From assembly GCF_026262505.1 (NCBI RefSeq), contig NC_067203.1, positions 26,765,411 to 26,829,410 of the forward strand: DNA of 64,000 bases. Reading direction: 5' to 3'. The notes below the pieces were generated by a model that was not told the DNA's origin, did not search any database, and saw nothing but the letters and a program-made list of their open reading frames with translations. The position numbers and the translations under genes are program-made. The first letter of the stretch is position 1, and every line of letters begins with the position of its first letter. This DNA is from Trichomonas vaginalis G3. Taxonomy: Eukaryota; Parabasalia; Trichomonadida; Trichomonadidae. This document shows positions 28,962 through 37,680 of this stretch, piece after piece.

Positions 28962-31098
28962 TTACTTCATGCAATGTTTTATTTCTGTGCCGTCTTCAAG
29001 TATGCCCCAATATTTCCTTTTCGATATTACATGAACTTCGGAAAATACCTTATCTAGCTTAAAACAGCCCATCTTTTCACCGACCATACCCATTTCAATG
29101 AGTTTGTTGTATCCTTCTTCGTTCGTCATAAGTGCGTCAATGTTCTCATAGTAAACCTTCACTTTGGATTTGACTTCGGAGAAGAATTTGTTGTACTCGT
29201 CAAGGACTGCCTTTGCGAACTGAGGGTAAGACCAATGTTCGACAATAGGTTTTAATGTGGTTACTAAGCCACTTTGACCTTGAGTGAATTCGTACTTCAA
29301 AACAAAAGGAGAAAACCTTTCAACAAAGTTGTCGACCTTCTCATAATGTTTACTCTTCATCTCTTGAGGTTTCTTAATGGAATATCCCCATGTCGAATTC
29401 ATAAGCAATTTGAGTGTCATTGCAAGTTTGGGGTTTGAAGCTTTCCTAATATCATACAGTTGTTGTATGACTTTTCCAACTGTATAGTTCCTTCCCGGGA
29501 ACTCACCATCTTCGTTTGGAATTCCAGTCGGAATATATTGGACAAACCTCATGTATGCAGCGTTAAGGTCGACATAGTATATCTTTTCATCTGAGTCGAA
29601 CTTGTCGCAACCAATTGGTCCAGTTTGTGGAAATTAAGTGAGTCTCTTATCTTCTGAGAAACTTCTCCTGTTATCTCATAAACATCGTCGAAGCAACCTG
29701 TTTCATATAAAACCTTCTGACCTAACTCAGATGCTCTCCAATACAATTTGACGTCAATTGGATGTCTCAATGGAAGTTTGTTTATAGCATCTTGAAGTTC
29801 TTGCAACCTCATTGGAAGTTCTTCTGGTTCAGGTTGGTATCCGAACATACCAACTCCTTGTGGAACTGTGTACTTCTTTTGTACTAGAACTTTGTCTGGA
29901 ACAACTTTTGGTCTTGCTAACAATGAAAAGTTTGTTTCGTCTTTTGGTACAAAAGTTTCTGTCAGCTTGTCATCTGGAATTGGTTCCAACAAACCTTTCT
30001 CGAAAAGAATGTTTACAGCTCTGACAATGTTGCACTTACTTTTACCAAAGAATGGGTTTGTAAGACTTTCGTTCAACATGAAGTGGTTGTGGACAATTAC
30101 AATCTTCAACCATGGTAAGTCTTTGTCAACAACATAGTCGTCATGTGAAGAACCTTTAGCTGTAGGTATGTTGACTCGGATATTGACATTTGCCAACGGT
30201 GCAATTTTTGCCAATTGACCTCTGAGAATGTACCTTGTCTTCACACATGACTCAAGATACTTCATCTTCTCATCTGTAACAAGACCAGAGTTCCTGAGAC
30301 ATGTAAGAATGCAAGGTTCATTGACAATTGTTTCAATTGAATTGTAAATTCCATACCTTGTCAAGTCAATGTCAGACTTATTTATGAACGGGAAGTATCC
30401 AGCATGTTGTCTGACTGCTTGAGGGTTAGGTTGGTACCATTCGAACTTGACACTTGCAATTCCTTCAATTGCATTCAAAATGTCTGAGTCGGAGTCAACC
30501 ATTTGTTCTCTCTTTGTAGTCTTGAAAGCGTCAAGAAGTTTTGCGGCTGTTTGTTCATTGCCATGTGCATAGTAAATGTGACCATCCAAATCTGTTATGG
30601 TCAATCTGAGATTGTGTCCTTTCTTATTTCCGTCTTGAATTGCAGCAAGTACTCCCATGAAGCCTTCTTTGTTCTTTCCTTCGTCAAAGTTTACTGTAAA
30701 GGTTCGACCAGATGTAATTTGACTTCTAACTTCACGATACTTTTCATATGCATATCTTGTTCTTTCCATGGGAGCATGTGCGTCTTCACCTTTTCCTTTT
30801 TTCCTTCTCAAAGGATGCAATTGTTCGTCATGTTTCCAGTAGAATCTGGCAAAGCCGTCGTGTCCTTCAACTTGAGGTTCACTAACATCGAAAGGCATGT
30901 CCATAAGACGTTCTTCTTCTAACCTCTCTAGTCTGTTTGGATAATTGGCACGTGCTGTTTCCAAATCCATTTCGTAGCGAAGACCAGACAATTTGTCATA
31001 GACTTTTATGGTCTTCCCTTCCTATATTTAAAATTCTTCGAAACTCTCCAACCATATCTTTGCAACTCTGCTTTTATTCTAGCAGACTTTCTATCCAT
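28962..31098 (-). pseudogene. Polinton protein-primed DNA polymerase B, copy 2 (fossil)
   Basis: The N-terminal region again has the OTU-like layout (NEPCILTCLRNSGLV, later VIVHNHFMLNESL). The C-terminal part carries palm-domain features: LKLLMNSTWGYSIKKP (motif B region) and VYYENIDALMTNEEG (motif C region), followed by KLDKVFSEVHVISKRKYWG near the end. It looks broken, with about two or more breaks. Codon use is somewhat richer in GTC/GAC-type codons than in copy 1, suggesting that it came with a different element. Confidence 0.82.
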
Positions 31099-31136
31099 TC
31101 TATATGGGGCATTTTTATAAAAAAAAAAAATTTTCT

Positions 31137-31721
31137 TTACTTTACATAACCGCCTGCTGCCATAAGTCTTTGACGCCAACCCATACCAGCTAATGAAGGT
31201 TGACTTGGTTTAGTTTGGAAACTAAACTTTGGTTTTGGTTTATCTTCAGTTTTTTGTTTTTCTTCTTCTATCGGTTTTTCGTCACTTTTCGGTTCCTCTG
31301 ACTTTACTTCACTTGCAGGAACAGTTGTGTCGTCAACATCTTCATAAATATCATATGCCATTTGTTTTTGTTTTCCTTTCAACTTTTTGTGTTTGTTGTA
31401 AAGTTTAGAATATTTCGACTCTAAGTCAATGAGATGTTCTATAATGAACTGTTGGTCAGTGAAGTAAACTTTTCCATCTGTTGTCTCGAAAGCTCCTTCA
31501 GACTTCAATATTTTATTTGTGAGAGTCTGTTTCTTTTTTGAGATACTAGCCGTTCCATTTCTATGAAAAGTGACTTTATAGTTAGGGTTTGTATTTCCAG
31601 ACCTGGCACTTTCTATTATTGAATTTTTCTCTTCATCTGTAAGTTCTTTGACAGGTTTTGACAATGGTTCTGAACTTTTTGTTTGTGGTGTCAAATCTAC
31701 CGTTTCAACTTCTTCGGTCAT
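31137..31721 (-). CDS. Polinton unknown protein, disordered tails, 194 aa
   Basis: Both ends are low-complexity and charged: an acidic Thr/Ser/Pro N-terminus and a Lys/Glu/Pro-rich stretch at ~130-170. The middle has a small folded portion (YKVTFHRNGTASISKKK, then a helix FIIEHLIDLESKYSKLYNKH). A coiled-coil around residues 95-120 is likely. It ends AGMGWRQRLMAAGGYVK. It may be a scaffold or core protein by composition. Upstream spacer reads TTTTTTACTGAGATGAA on the minus strand, shared with the next gene. Confidence 0.55.
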   Translation of the reverse strand: MTEEVETVDLTPQTKSSEPLSKPVKELTDEEKNSIIESARSGNTNPNYKVTFHRNGTASISKKKQTLTNKILKSEGAFETTDGKVYFTDQQFIIEHLIDLESKYSKLYNKHKKLKGKQKQMAYDIYEDVDDTTVPASEVKSEEPKSDEKPIEEEKQKTEDKPKPKFSFQTKPSQPSLAGMGWRQRLMAAGGYVK

Positions 31722-31740
31722 TTCATCTCAGTAAAAAATT

Positions 31741-31893
31741 TTAGTTTGGTTTGTTTTCAACTGGTTGTTTAGGTTTTTTAAGTCGGTCTAAAACTTCCTG
31801 AGGTATAGGAAGAACTTTACAAACACGTGGTGTAACTGCTGGAAGCCGACAAATCCATCTTGAACTCATTTGTCTCAATGCTGCATTGTTCAT
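31741..31893 (-). CDS. Small basic protein, 50 aa
   Basis: A 50-codon frame (MNNAALRQMSSRWICRLPAV, ending KKPKQPVENKPN) lying tandem between two larger genes. It has the same upstream spacer (TTTTTTACTGAGATGAA) as the gene at 31137-31721, which supports that it is expressed. Basic and Pro-rich at its end; function unknown. Confidence 0.55.
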   Translation of the reverse strand: MNNAALRQMSSRWICRLPAVTPRVCKVLPIPQEVLDRLKKPKQPVENKPN

Positions 31894-31912
31894 TTCATCT
31901 CAGTAAAAAAAT

Positions 31913-32314
31913 TTACATTCCCCACGTTTGAGGCGGTTGAGGTTGGTTATTGTTTACCCACTGTTGTGCATGGTTATATCCTCTGTTAAAGAATCTTTCA
32001 CCTTGGTCCATATAGTGTCCTGCTTGGTTATAGTAGTCATTTGCTTTGTTATAATAGTTTCCTGCTTGTCTTCCTACATTGTCCATCCATCCTTGAACTT
32101 TTCCTCTTGTTTCAGGATTTGGAATAAGATTTGTTGCATCTCGTGCTACATCCCAACCTTTCTGTACAGTTTGTATAATAGGTTGTGCTTTCTCTTTAAG
32201 TATACCTAATGTACTCAAAATCTTCTTTCCAATTCCAAATGCACCTCTGGCTATTGTTCCCACTGCGGGCAAAAATCTGGATGCAACTCCTGCTAATGCG
32301 CCAAATAAACCCAT
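31913..32314 (-). CDS. Amphipathic-helix protein, 133 aa (protein VI-like)
   Basis: The N-terminus is a Gly/Ala/Phe amphipathic segment (MGLFGALAGVASRFLPAVGT) similar in style to the membrane-lytic helix of adenovirus protein VI. Residues 80-130 hold Tyr/Asn/Gln-rich repeats (YYNKANDYYNQAGHYMDQGE). A related N-terminal style is seen at 35466-35708. A minor virion protein that disrupts membranes is inferred. It diverges from the integrase gene across a 17-bp spacer. Confidence 0.55.
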   Translation of the reverse strand: MGLFGALAGVASRFLPAVGTIARGAFGIGKKILSTLGILKEKAQPIIQTVQKGWDVARDATNLIPNPETRGKVQGWMDNVGRQAGNYYNKANDYYNQAGHYMDQGERFFNRGYNHAQQWVNNNQPQPPQTWGM

Positions 32315-32331
32315 TTCTTATAGGGTAAAAA
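32315..32331. promoter_or_regulatory. 17-bp bidirectional promoter spacer
   Basis: TTCTTATAGGGTAAAAA is all that separates two divergent start codons. It resembles the other ultra-short spacers (TATAG/TCTAG followed by ATAAAA or GTAAAAA). Confidence 0.6.
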
Positions 32332-33123
32332 ATGACGAATCCGAACAAGGACCCCTATGTTTCTAAAGCGACAAAGAAAGCACTCATGATAAAAATCTTT
32401 AGTTCAACACCAAATGCTTGGTTTATGGATATCTTGGAAAACATTCTGAGAGTTAGAACAGATGGACCACCATACTGGTTAATATTTGTTGGTCAAAACA
32501 CAAGATACTGTGAAGCCATACCATTATGGTCCAAAAATATTTTAGATGTGAAAACTGCTTTGACAATATTCGTTGACAAATACCATCCAACAAAACTGAC
32601 ATCTGACTGTGAAAGTTCTTTCAAATCAGATGATATTAAAAACTATCTGCGTTCAAAAAATGTAAACCAATATTTCATTGTCGACCAAAACCATTCTGCT
32701 CTTGGTGTCATTGACGGTTGTATAAAAATGTTAAGAGACTTAAACCAACCACAAGGTGGTGAAGCAAATGAAATGTCATATGACGACAAATATAGACACT
32801 TCTCCATGGCAAAGATGAGACAAGTTTTAAATATTTACAATAACCGTAAACAAAAAGGTTTGGGAAACCACTCCCCCGAAGAAATGAAAAACAACCCCGA
32901 CTTAGAGAAAGACTATATATTTAATAATTTAGTCAAAAGAGACAAACAAGAAAGAATGCCGGGCTTCAAACTTCAGAAAGGTGACAAAGTAAAAATAGAA
33001 ATACCTAAACGCGACCCATATGAAAATACTATTGACTATGACAACAATGGGAACCCGACAGGTACTCACATTCGTGTTCGTAAAAATAGAAGAAAGTATA
33101 CAAGAGAATATTATGAATTTTAG
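32332..33123 (+). CDS. Polinton integrase, copy 2
   Basis: 263-residue retroviral-type (rve) integrase, open throughout. Core features: WFMDILENIL, then a beta-strand block WLIFVGQNTRYCEAIPLW, KLTSDCESSF and the LGVIDGCIKMLRDLN helix. A C-terminal DNA-binding-type segment follows (GFKLQKGDKVKIEI, ending RRKYTREYYEF). Overlaps no neighbour and lies 6 bp before a small zinc-type gene. More compact than copy 1 and in the opposite orientation, so it belongs to a different element. Confidence 0.82.
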   Translation: MTNPNKDPYVSKATKKALMIKIFSSTPNAWFMDILENILRVRTDGPPYWLIFVGQNTRYCEAIPLWSKNILDVKTALTIFVDKYHPTKLTSDCESSFKSDDIKNYLRSKNVNQYFIVDQNHSALGVIDGCIKMLRDLNQPQGGEANEMSYDDKYRHFSMAKMRQVLNIYNNRKQKGLGNHSPEEMKNNPDLEKDYIFNNLVKRDKQERMPGFKLQKGDKVKIEIPKRDPYENTIDYDNNGNPTGTHIRVRKNRRKYTREYYEF

Positions 33124-33129
33124 GCAAAC

Positions 33130-33288
33130 ATGGCAAAATGTACACACTGCAAGCAGAAGATAAAACTACTATGCCAGACCTCGTTTCAAACTTGTCAAAG
33201 TTCAAGTGGTATACTTTCAAAGACAGTTCCTAACAAATATAAGACAACTCCTGACGAATATGCTAAAGAAGTTGAAAATGACGACTAA
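33130..33288 (+). CDS. Small Cys-rich protein, 52 aa
   Basis: Reads MAKCTHCKQKIKLLCQTSF then QTC, giving a CxxC pair and two more Cys residues, a possible small zinc-binding unit. Starts 6 bp after the integrase stop and its stop codon overlaps the convergent fiber gene's stop by 4 bp. Function unknown; it may be co-expressed with the integrase. Confidence 0.5.
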   Translation: MAKCTHCKQKIKLLCQTSFQTCQSSSGILSKTVPNKYKTTPDEYAKEVENDD

Positions 33289-34594
33289 GCATTTCTATAC
33301 CATGCGTAAACTGTCATGTAAGGTGGCATGTAGTCTTTACTTTGTCCCGTTGTTTGTGTATATCCTGAAACGAAATGTGTATGGTTTCCATCTCCCTGAG
33401 TGTCACTCCAGTAACAATTTATAGCAAACTTAACGTCGTCTTTAACATCATATCCTTTACCTTTTGTCATTCCTGACCAACCAATATATCTATGACTATG
33501 CCAACCTGCTTGAGATGTACTTAAATCTATGTAGTGACTGTGTGCAGGTAAATTTGCACCTGAAATCGTTTTACTTCCACCTGTTTCCTTTGAAGAGTTT
33601 GCACAATACAAAAACCTGTCGACTATTTGAGTCCAAGTTCCAAAACCAAGTACTACTTCTGGTCTGGTAGAGTTCATTGAAACATATAATGAGCCAACCG
33701 GGTAAATAAGATTCGGCAAAATTTGTTTAAGCACATTGAGTTCCTGTCTTAGATGCATAATACTATTGTCATTAGATATCAAAGTATCTACAAGACTTGT
33801 TGCCGGTGGTATTGTTGGACCTTTACTTGGCAAGGTTGTGTTTAGTGTAATATCATCTGCTGTAAAAGTTGTAAAACTTGTATGTGTATGAGTCTTATTT
33901 GCTTTAGTGTTTAAGGTTTCTTGTAAGTTTGTAAGATCAGATATAGAATGTGTATGAGTCTTATTTGCTTTAGTGTTTAAGGTTTCTTGTAAGTTTGTAA
34001 TATCAGATATAGAATGTGTATGTCCAACGGCACTTTTCCTGTTTAAGGTTTCTTGTAAGTTTGTAATATCAGATATAGAATGTGTATGAGTCTTATCTGC
34101 TTTTGTCTCTAATGTTTCCTTAAGACTTGGTATTTGGTTAATATAATGTATATGAGTCTTTTTAGAATATTCGTTTTCAGCCTTGTGTCACTTCACTTGA
34201 CATTTTATTGTCAACATATGTTTTGTCTGCTAGTTCAGGATGAGTATGTTCTTTTGTTGCATAAGCATTGTTAGCTCTTTCTTCTTCTTTGCTATTGCAT
34301 CGTCTACATATTCTTTGTCAGCTTTGTTGTCACATCTGCTTTCAAAAGAAGTTCATTTATAGGTTTCTCGTTTAAAGTTCCTTTTGTTGGATTTATACAG
34401 ACAGTATTGTTCTTCTTGTCTTGAAATAGAAACTCATCTGTCATTGGGTTTAATGTCAGTTTTAAGTTTCCTTCTTTCAATGACTCAGATATCTTAGAAT
34501 AGTTTGAAAAGTTTGTTGTGTTCTTATTTAGAGCTTGCATAATGAGTTGTCGGTTGTGTTGTATTTCTCTTATGGAAGCAATATCTTTCGACAT
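33285..34594 (-). pseudogene. Phage-tail-collar-like fiber protein, copy 2 (fossil)
   Basis: Has the same tip as the fiber at 7699-10706: IYPVGSLYVSMNSTRPEVVL, then FLYCANSS, a His-rich middle and an end in MPPYMTVYAWYR. The shaft region (33850-34160) is built of imperfect 66-bp tandem repeats coding THTH-type beads. The N-terminal ~95 residues start at 34594. It looks broken, with about two breaks. It shares an 18-bp promoter spacer with the structural gene at 34613. Confidence 0.75.
33850..34160. repeat. 66-bp tandem repeats in fiber shaft
   Basis: Units containing TCAGATATAGAATGTGTATG, AGTCTTATTTGCTTT and AAGGTTTCTTGTAAGTTTGT recur about four times with few changes. They encode the shaft beads of the fiber fossil. 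Their similarity indicates recent expansion. Confidence 0.85.
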
Positions 34595-34612
34595 TTTTAT
34601 TCTAGATAAAAT
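34595..34612. promoter_or_regulatory. 18-bp bidirectional promoter spacer
   Basis: TTTTATTCTAGATAAAAT separates the divergent starts of the fiber fossil and the gene at 34613. It is nearly palindromic around CTAGAT. Confidence 0.6.
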
Positions 34613-35461
34613 ATGCTTCCAATAGAAAAAGAAAATTCTAGAGTTGCTACAACTAAACCATTAGATGAACTTTTTACTAATGTCGGTCAAAAGTTTGAGA
34701 CAGATACCGTAAAGCATGAAGGCTATCGTTTTGACTACCCATTAAGATGGTTAAGAGACCCATCCGTCACAAAAGCTATTGGCTTTCGTAGAATGAAGTT
34801 CATTTCAGAAGCCATACATGGTTTCCCATTTACGGTCGGTTTTGAAGTTCGATACTATAACAAAGAAAAACGTATGTATGAGAAATTTGAACAGGGAAAA
34901 CTTTTACAAGTTAGTTTGCTTATAAATTTAGAAACAACTCTTCAAGCTTTTCAAGAAAAAATAAACGATATCTATATCGAATATGCAAACCAGTATAACA
35001 TTGACGAAGGAGAATACCATCTCGATATTATTTATGACAGGAAAAATGCAACTGTTAAAATCAATAAAATAGAAGACCTTGGAGAAAACGTTTATATTTC
35101 TACAAAATATAACAACTTGGCATGGTATAGATTTATGAGGATGTTAAATCAGCCTGCAGCATATCCAGTACACCCGGACTATTATGAAGTCGAAAACCCT
35201 AATGGAACATATGAAAATATTTTCGACCAAGATGCTATTATTGTTCATGCTTCATTTTCTGGCGCCCAAAACTCTTTTTTATGCTTGGCAAATGACTTTT
35301 ACGAAAAACCTACAAAGTTATACGAACCACCAAGTGGAAGTATTTCAGACTTTCAAGTATGGTTTACTACAGATGGAAGAAAAAGAATAATTCCATTATA
35401 CCATGCGTTTTACTTAGAACTTAGTTTCATATACAACTACTATCGAACGGTAAAAATATAA
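34613..35461 (+). CDS. Penton-like structural protein, copy 3
   Basis: 282 residues, open throughout. Related to 27954-28814 from end to end (KPLDELFTNVG, YRFDYPLRWL, KAIGFRRMKF, HASFSGAQNSFLC, SDFQVWFTTDG, FYLELSFIYNYY). It ends only 4 bp before the stop codon of the convergent amphipathic gene. Probable minor capsid/penton-type protein, inferred from conservation and context. Confidence 0.6.
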   Translation: MLPIEKENSRVATTKPLDELFTNVGQKFETDTVKHEGYRFDYPLRWLRDPSVTKAIGFRRMKFISEAIHGFPFTVGFEVRYYNKEKRMYEKFEQGKLLQVSLLINLETTLQAFQEKINDIYIEYANQYNIDEGEYHLDIIYDRKNATVKINKIEDLGENVYISTKYNNLAWYRFMRMLNQPAAYPVHPDYYEVENPNGTYENIFDQDAIIVHASFSGAQNSFLCLANDFYEKPTKLYEPPSGSISDFQVWFTTDGRKRIIPLYHAFYLELSFIYNYYRTVKI

Positions 35462-35465
35462 TTTT

Positions 35466-35708
35466 TTAATACGGTTGAGGTGTTGGATTTGGTTGCCAAC
35501 TAGACTGTGGTGCAGGTTCAGGCTGTTGTATAACAGGAGCTTGCTCTTCTGGTTCAGGGTCTTTAGGTATAATACCAACGAACTGACCTACTCTTTTACC
35601 AATATTTTTGACACCGTTCCATACTCCTCTTCCGACAGATTTTATTCCATTCCATATACCTCTTCCAACATTTCGAAAGAAGTTTCCAATACTACTGAAG
35701 AAACCCAT
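35466..35708 (-). CDS. Amphipathic Gly/Trp/Phe protein, 80 aa
   Basis: The N-terminal ~50 residues repeat an 11-residue amphipathic unit (NVGRGIWNGIK, SVGRGVWNGVK, NIGKRVGQFVG). The C-terminal 30 are Pro/Gln/Glu-rich. The repeating GRG(I/V)WNG(I/V)K units suggest a membrane-active helix as in adenovirus protein VI-type minor proteins. The frame looks whole; upstream spacer is TTTTTACATATAGTAAA. Confidence 0.55.
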   Translation of the reverse strand: MGFFSSIGNFFRNVGRGIWNGIKSVGRGVWNGVKNIGKRVGQFVGIIPKDPEPEEQAPVIQQPEPAPQSSWQPNPTPQPY

Positions 35709-35726
35709 TTTACTATATGTAAAAAT

Positions 35727-35909
35727 CTAATGTCCGCCTAGTCTCTTACGTTTCCTGTTGAGTTCCATAGCATTCTTTAACTGGAGCTCATACATTCTGT
35801 TTCTCCTCTGGTAGAAAACATATTCTGGGTCAACTCCTGTGTTCGCGTCATCTGCATAAAGTTGTTTATATCCCACTTCAGGGTTTGTATAAAACTCTTT
35901 CCATCTCAT
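35727..35909 (-). CDS. Small basic element protein, 60 aa
   Basis: Reads MRWKEFYTNPEVGYKQLYAD at the start and ends KRKRLGGH. Aromatic and charged, with a basic C-terminus that could be a nuclear signal or nucleic-acid contact. Member of a head-to-tail row of three small minus-strand genes. No family recognised. Confidence 0.5.
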   Translation of the reverse strand: MRWKEFYTNPEVGYKQLYADDANTGVDPEYVFYQRRNRMYELQLKNAMELNRKRKRLGGH

Positions 35910-35918
35910 ATTTGCATA

Positions 35919-36089
35919 TCATGGTGGCAAACCTAACGCAGCGTCATTTGACATGGCAGTTTGCATTTGTACATCTGTTGGCACTTGACCATAGTTTGCC
36001 ATTGCAGTTTGTATTCTAACTTCATTTGGAATATTCTCTGGGTTTGGTTGTCCAGGTTGCTGTGCATTCGCTAAGTTCTGTGCGTCCAT
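35919..36089 (-). CDS. Small Gln/Asn/Pro-rich protein, 56 aa
   Basis: Reads MDAQNLANAQQPGQPNPENI and contains two similar units (VRIQTAMANYGQ and VQMQTAMSNDAA). Its upstream spacer TTTTTATCTAATATTAA has the same form as those of neighbouring genes, which supports expression. Function unknown. Confidence 0.5.
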   Translation of the reverse strand: MDAQNLANAQQPGQPNPENIPNEVRIQTAMANYGQVPTDVQMQTAMSNDAALGLPP

Positions 36090-36112
36090 TTAATATTAGA
36101 TAAAAATATCTC

Positions 36113-36228
36113 TTACGAGTACATATACTGAACATTTGCAGGCATTGGTTCATCTTCATATTCTCTGTACTTTTCTGCCACGTCAAATAAATAAATGACA
36201 CAATGGAAAAAACCTAAAACAAGTAGTC
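36113..36228 (-). pseudogene. Remnant of a small membrane protein (fossil)
   Basis: A frame with one hydrophobic span (IGLLVLGFFHCVIYLF) followed by an acidic tail, directly after the methyltransferase gene. It looks broken or at least lacks a clear beginning. Position suggests a short membrane protein of the element. Confidence 0.35.
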
Positions 36229-37047
36229 CTATTTCAAACTACATTTACTTACTAATAAAATTTCATTATTGTGACACTTTCTCCGGTTTATAGGACCTCT
36301 CTCATATTCTATCTTGTCATATATAAACTCATAGTCATGTATGTCCTCTAACCATCTCATAACGGTTTCCAAACCACTTTTATCGGATGTAAAGTAAAAG
36401 CATGGATGGTTATGTATAACGTCTAAAGTTTCTAAAGAGTCTCTCAAAGTCCAGTCTACTTGGTATTGAAAATCCCATGTGTTATAGAACGGCGGGTCCA
36501 CTATAAAGAAAACATTTTCCTTGTCTTTATATTTTTCATACAACTCTGTCCAATGACATCTCACAAACTCTATACCCTCAATATATTTTTCTATGTCCTC
36601 TTTGAAAACATTTGTATAGTTAAGATATAAAACTTTTGACATAAGTGTTTCAATGTCATGAACTCTTATAGCACCACTATATAATAGTCTAGCAGATATA
36701 CTATCCCAGTCTATATATTCTGCTTTTTTCAAAACCTCTCTCACAATATTTTTCTTATCTAATGGTATACGTTCCATCTTACCTATAGGTATCTTTTCTT
36801 TTAACTCTTTCAATATATTGTTTGTGTCTGGAATATGTTTGAGACAGTCCATATAGTTGTCGAAGTCATTGCATATAATCTTTGAGTCAGGAAATATTGT
36901 ATGACATAAATGGGATATATAGAAACTTCCACCGAACAAATCTACAAATGTTAGACCATTCGGTAGTTTCTTAAGTTCTCTCAATATAATATCTTTACAT
37001 CTACTCTTATTTCCAAAGAACGGTAACGGTGGTTTTGTAAAATTCAT
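36229..37047 (-). CDS. Dam-like DNA N6-adenine methyltransferase
   Basis: 272-residue D12-class (Dam-type) adenine methyltransferase. It has the N-terminal KPPLPFFGNKSR (motif X), FVDLFGGS at residues 34-41 (SAM-binding motif I) and DPPFY at 184-188 (catalytic motif IV). The fold is complete and the frame is whole. It would methylate adenine in DNA, protecting or marking element or host DNA; the target sequence cannot be read from sequence. It is the rightmost element gene. Three TCACTTTT motifs upstream resemble host initiators. Confidence 0.85.
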   Translation of the reverse strand: MNFTKPPLPFFGNKSRCKDIILRELKKLPNGLTFVDLFGGSFYISHLCHTIFPDSKIICNDFDNYMDCLKHIPDTNNILKELKEKIPIGKMERIPLDKKNIVREVLKKAEYIDWDSISARLLYSGAIRVHDIETLMSKVLYLNYTNVFKEDIEKYIEGIEFVRCHWTELYEKYKDKENVFFIVDPPFYNTWDFQYQVDWTLRDSLETLDVIHNHPCFYFTSDKSGLETVMRWLEDIHDYEFIYDKIEYERGPINRRKCHNNEILLVSKCSLK

Positions 37048-37077
37048 TTATATATAATAATAAAAATTTTTTACCCG

Positions 37078-37133
37078 AAAAGTGACAGAAAAGTGACAAA
37101 ACATGAAAACATATATAATTTGTGAAAAGTGAC
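37078..37133 (-). promoter_or_regulatory. Three TCACTTTT initiator-like motifs
   Basis: AAAAGTGAC occurs at 37078-37086, 37089-37097 and 37125-37133, which on the gene strand reads GTCACTTTT three times within 90 bp upstream of the methyltransferase start. This matches the trichomonad initiator pattern TCAYWT and the motif before host genes at 40333 and 45390. Confidence 0.55.
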
Positions 37134-37208
37134 ACATTAGATAATGTTTTCGACCCAGAAGACTAACAATTTTCCGAATAAAAACTTCATTTATACTAAA
37201 CATCGTCA

Positions 37209-37239
37209 GGGCTAGAGGGCGCAACGCGCCTGGAAGCCC
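37209..37239. repeat. Nested hairpin at the Polinton edge
   Basis: GGCGCAACGCGCC (37218-37230) is a perfect stem enclosed by an outer GGGCT/AGCCC pair. It is the last GC-rich element-like structure before AT-rich host DNA and resembles the mini-hairpins within the element. Confidence 0.6.
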
Positions 37240-37680
37240 CACTACCTTTTTTTTTAATTACACTCTCCATATCATAAAAATGCTATACAATAAAAATCAA
37301 AAATTTCAACTTGCAATCAAATCATATTAAATCTCATATCTCATATTTCCATACAAAGTACAAAATCATAAAATTCAACCTTTTTTCTATCATATACTCT
37401 TTTAAAAAGCTTTGAAAATGTCTATATATGTCGAGATATAGAAGCTTTTTTAGATGGTGTGAAAAAAGTGACGGTAATTCCTGGAAATGGAGGGTATTTA
37501 GATTGCAAGATTCAAAAAAGCTATTAAAATTAGAGACTAAATAAATAGCGGATTGATTCATATGGATTTATGTAATAATGAACATTAAAATAGTTTATTT
37601 ATTGATCTAATAAAAAAAGAAAAATATTAATGGGAAAATTGAAAGAATAGAGTGTCCCATTCACTCGTGTTGGTCGCAAT

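Larger units (their letters stand above)
1..37245. mobile_element. Polinton/Maverick cluster, at least two nested copies
   Basis: The stretch carries the Polinton hallmark set: protein-primed family B DNA polymerase, retroviral-type integrase, FtsK/HerA packaging ATPase, a probable double-jelly-roll capsid protein and penton-like structural proteins. Most occur twice or three times in both orientations, so this is a mosaic of at least two elements, each normally 15-20 kb. The left end lies outside the window. The right limit is set where element genes stop and ordinary AT-rich DNA starts, and no terminal inverted repeat could be confirmed. Overall it looks broken: roughly a dozen or more breaks lie in the large genes, while many small genes are open. 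Open paralogues that differ clearly from each other suggest moderate age, with later transposon insertions. Confidence 0.9.

Noticed and set aside
37048-37242. 64-codon frame before the methyltransferase
   Set aside because: Covers promoter-like repeats and the edge hairpin; no support.
1-37245. Polinton cysteine protease gene
   Set aside because: I looked for the adenovirus-type protease expected in many Polintons and found no convincing frame in the window.
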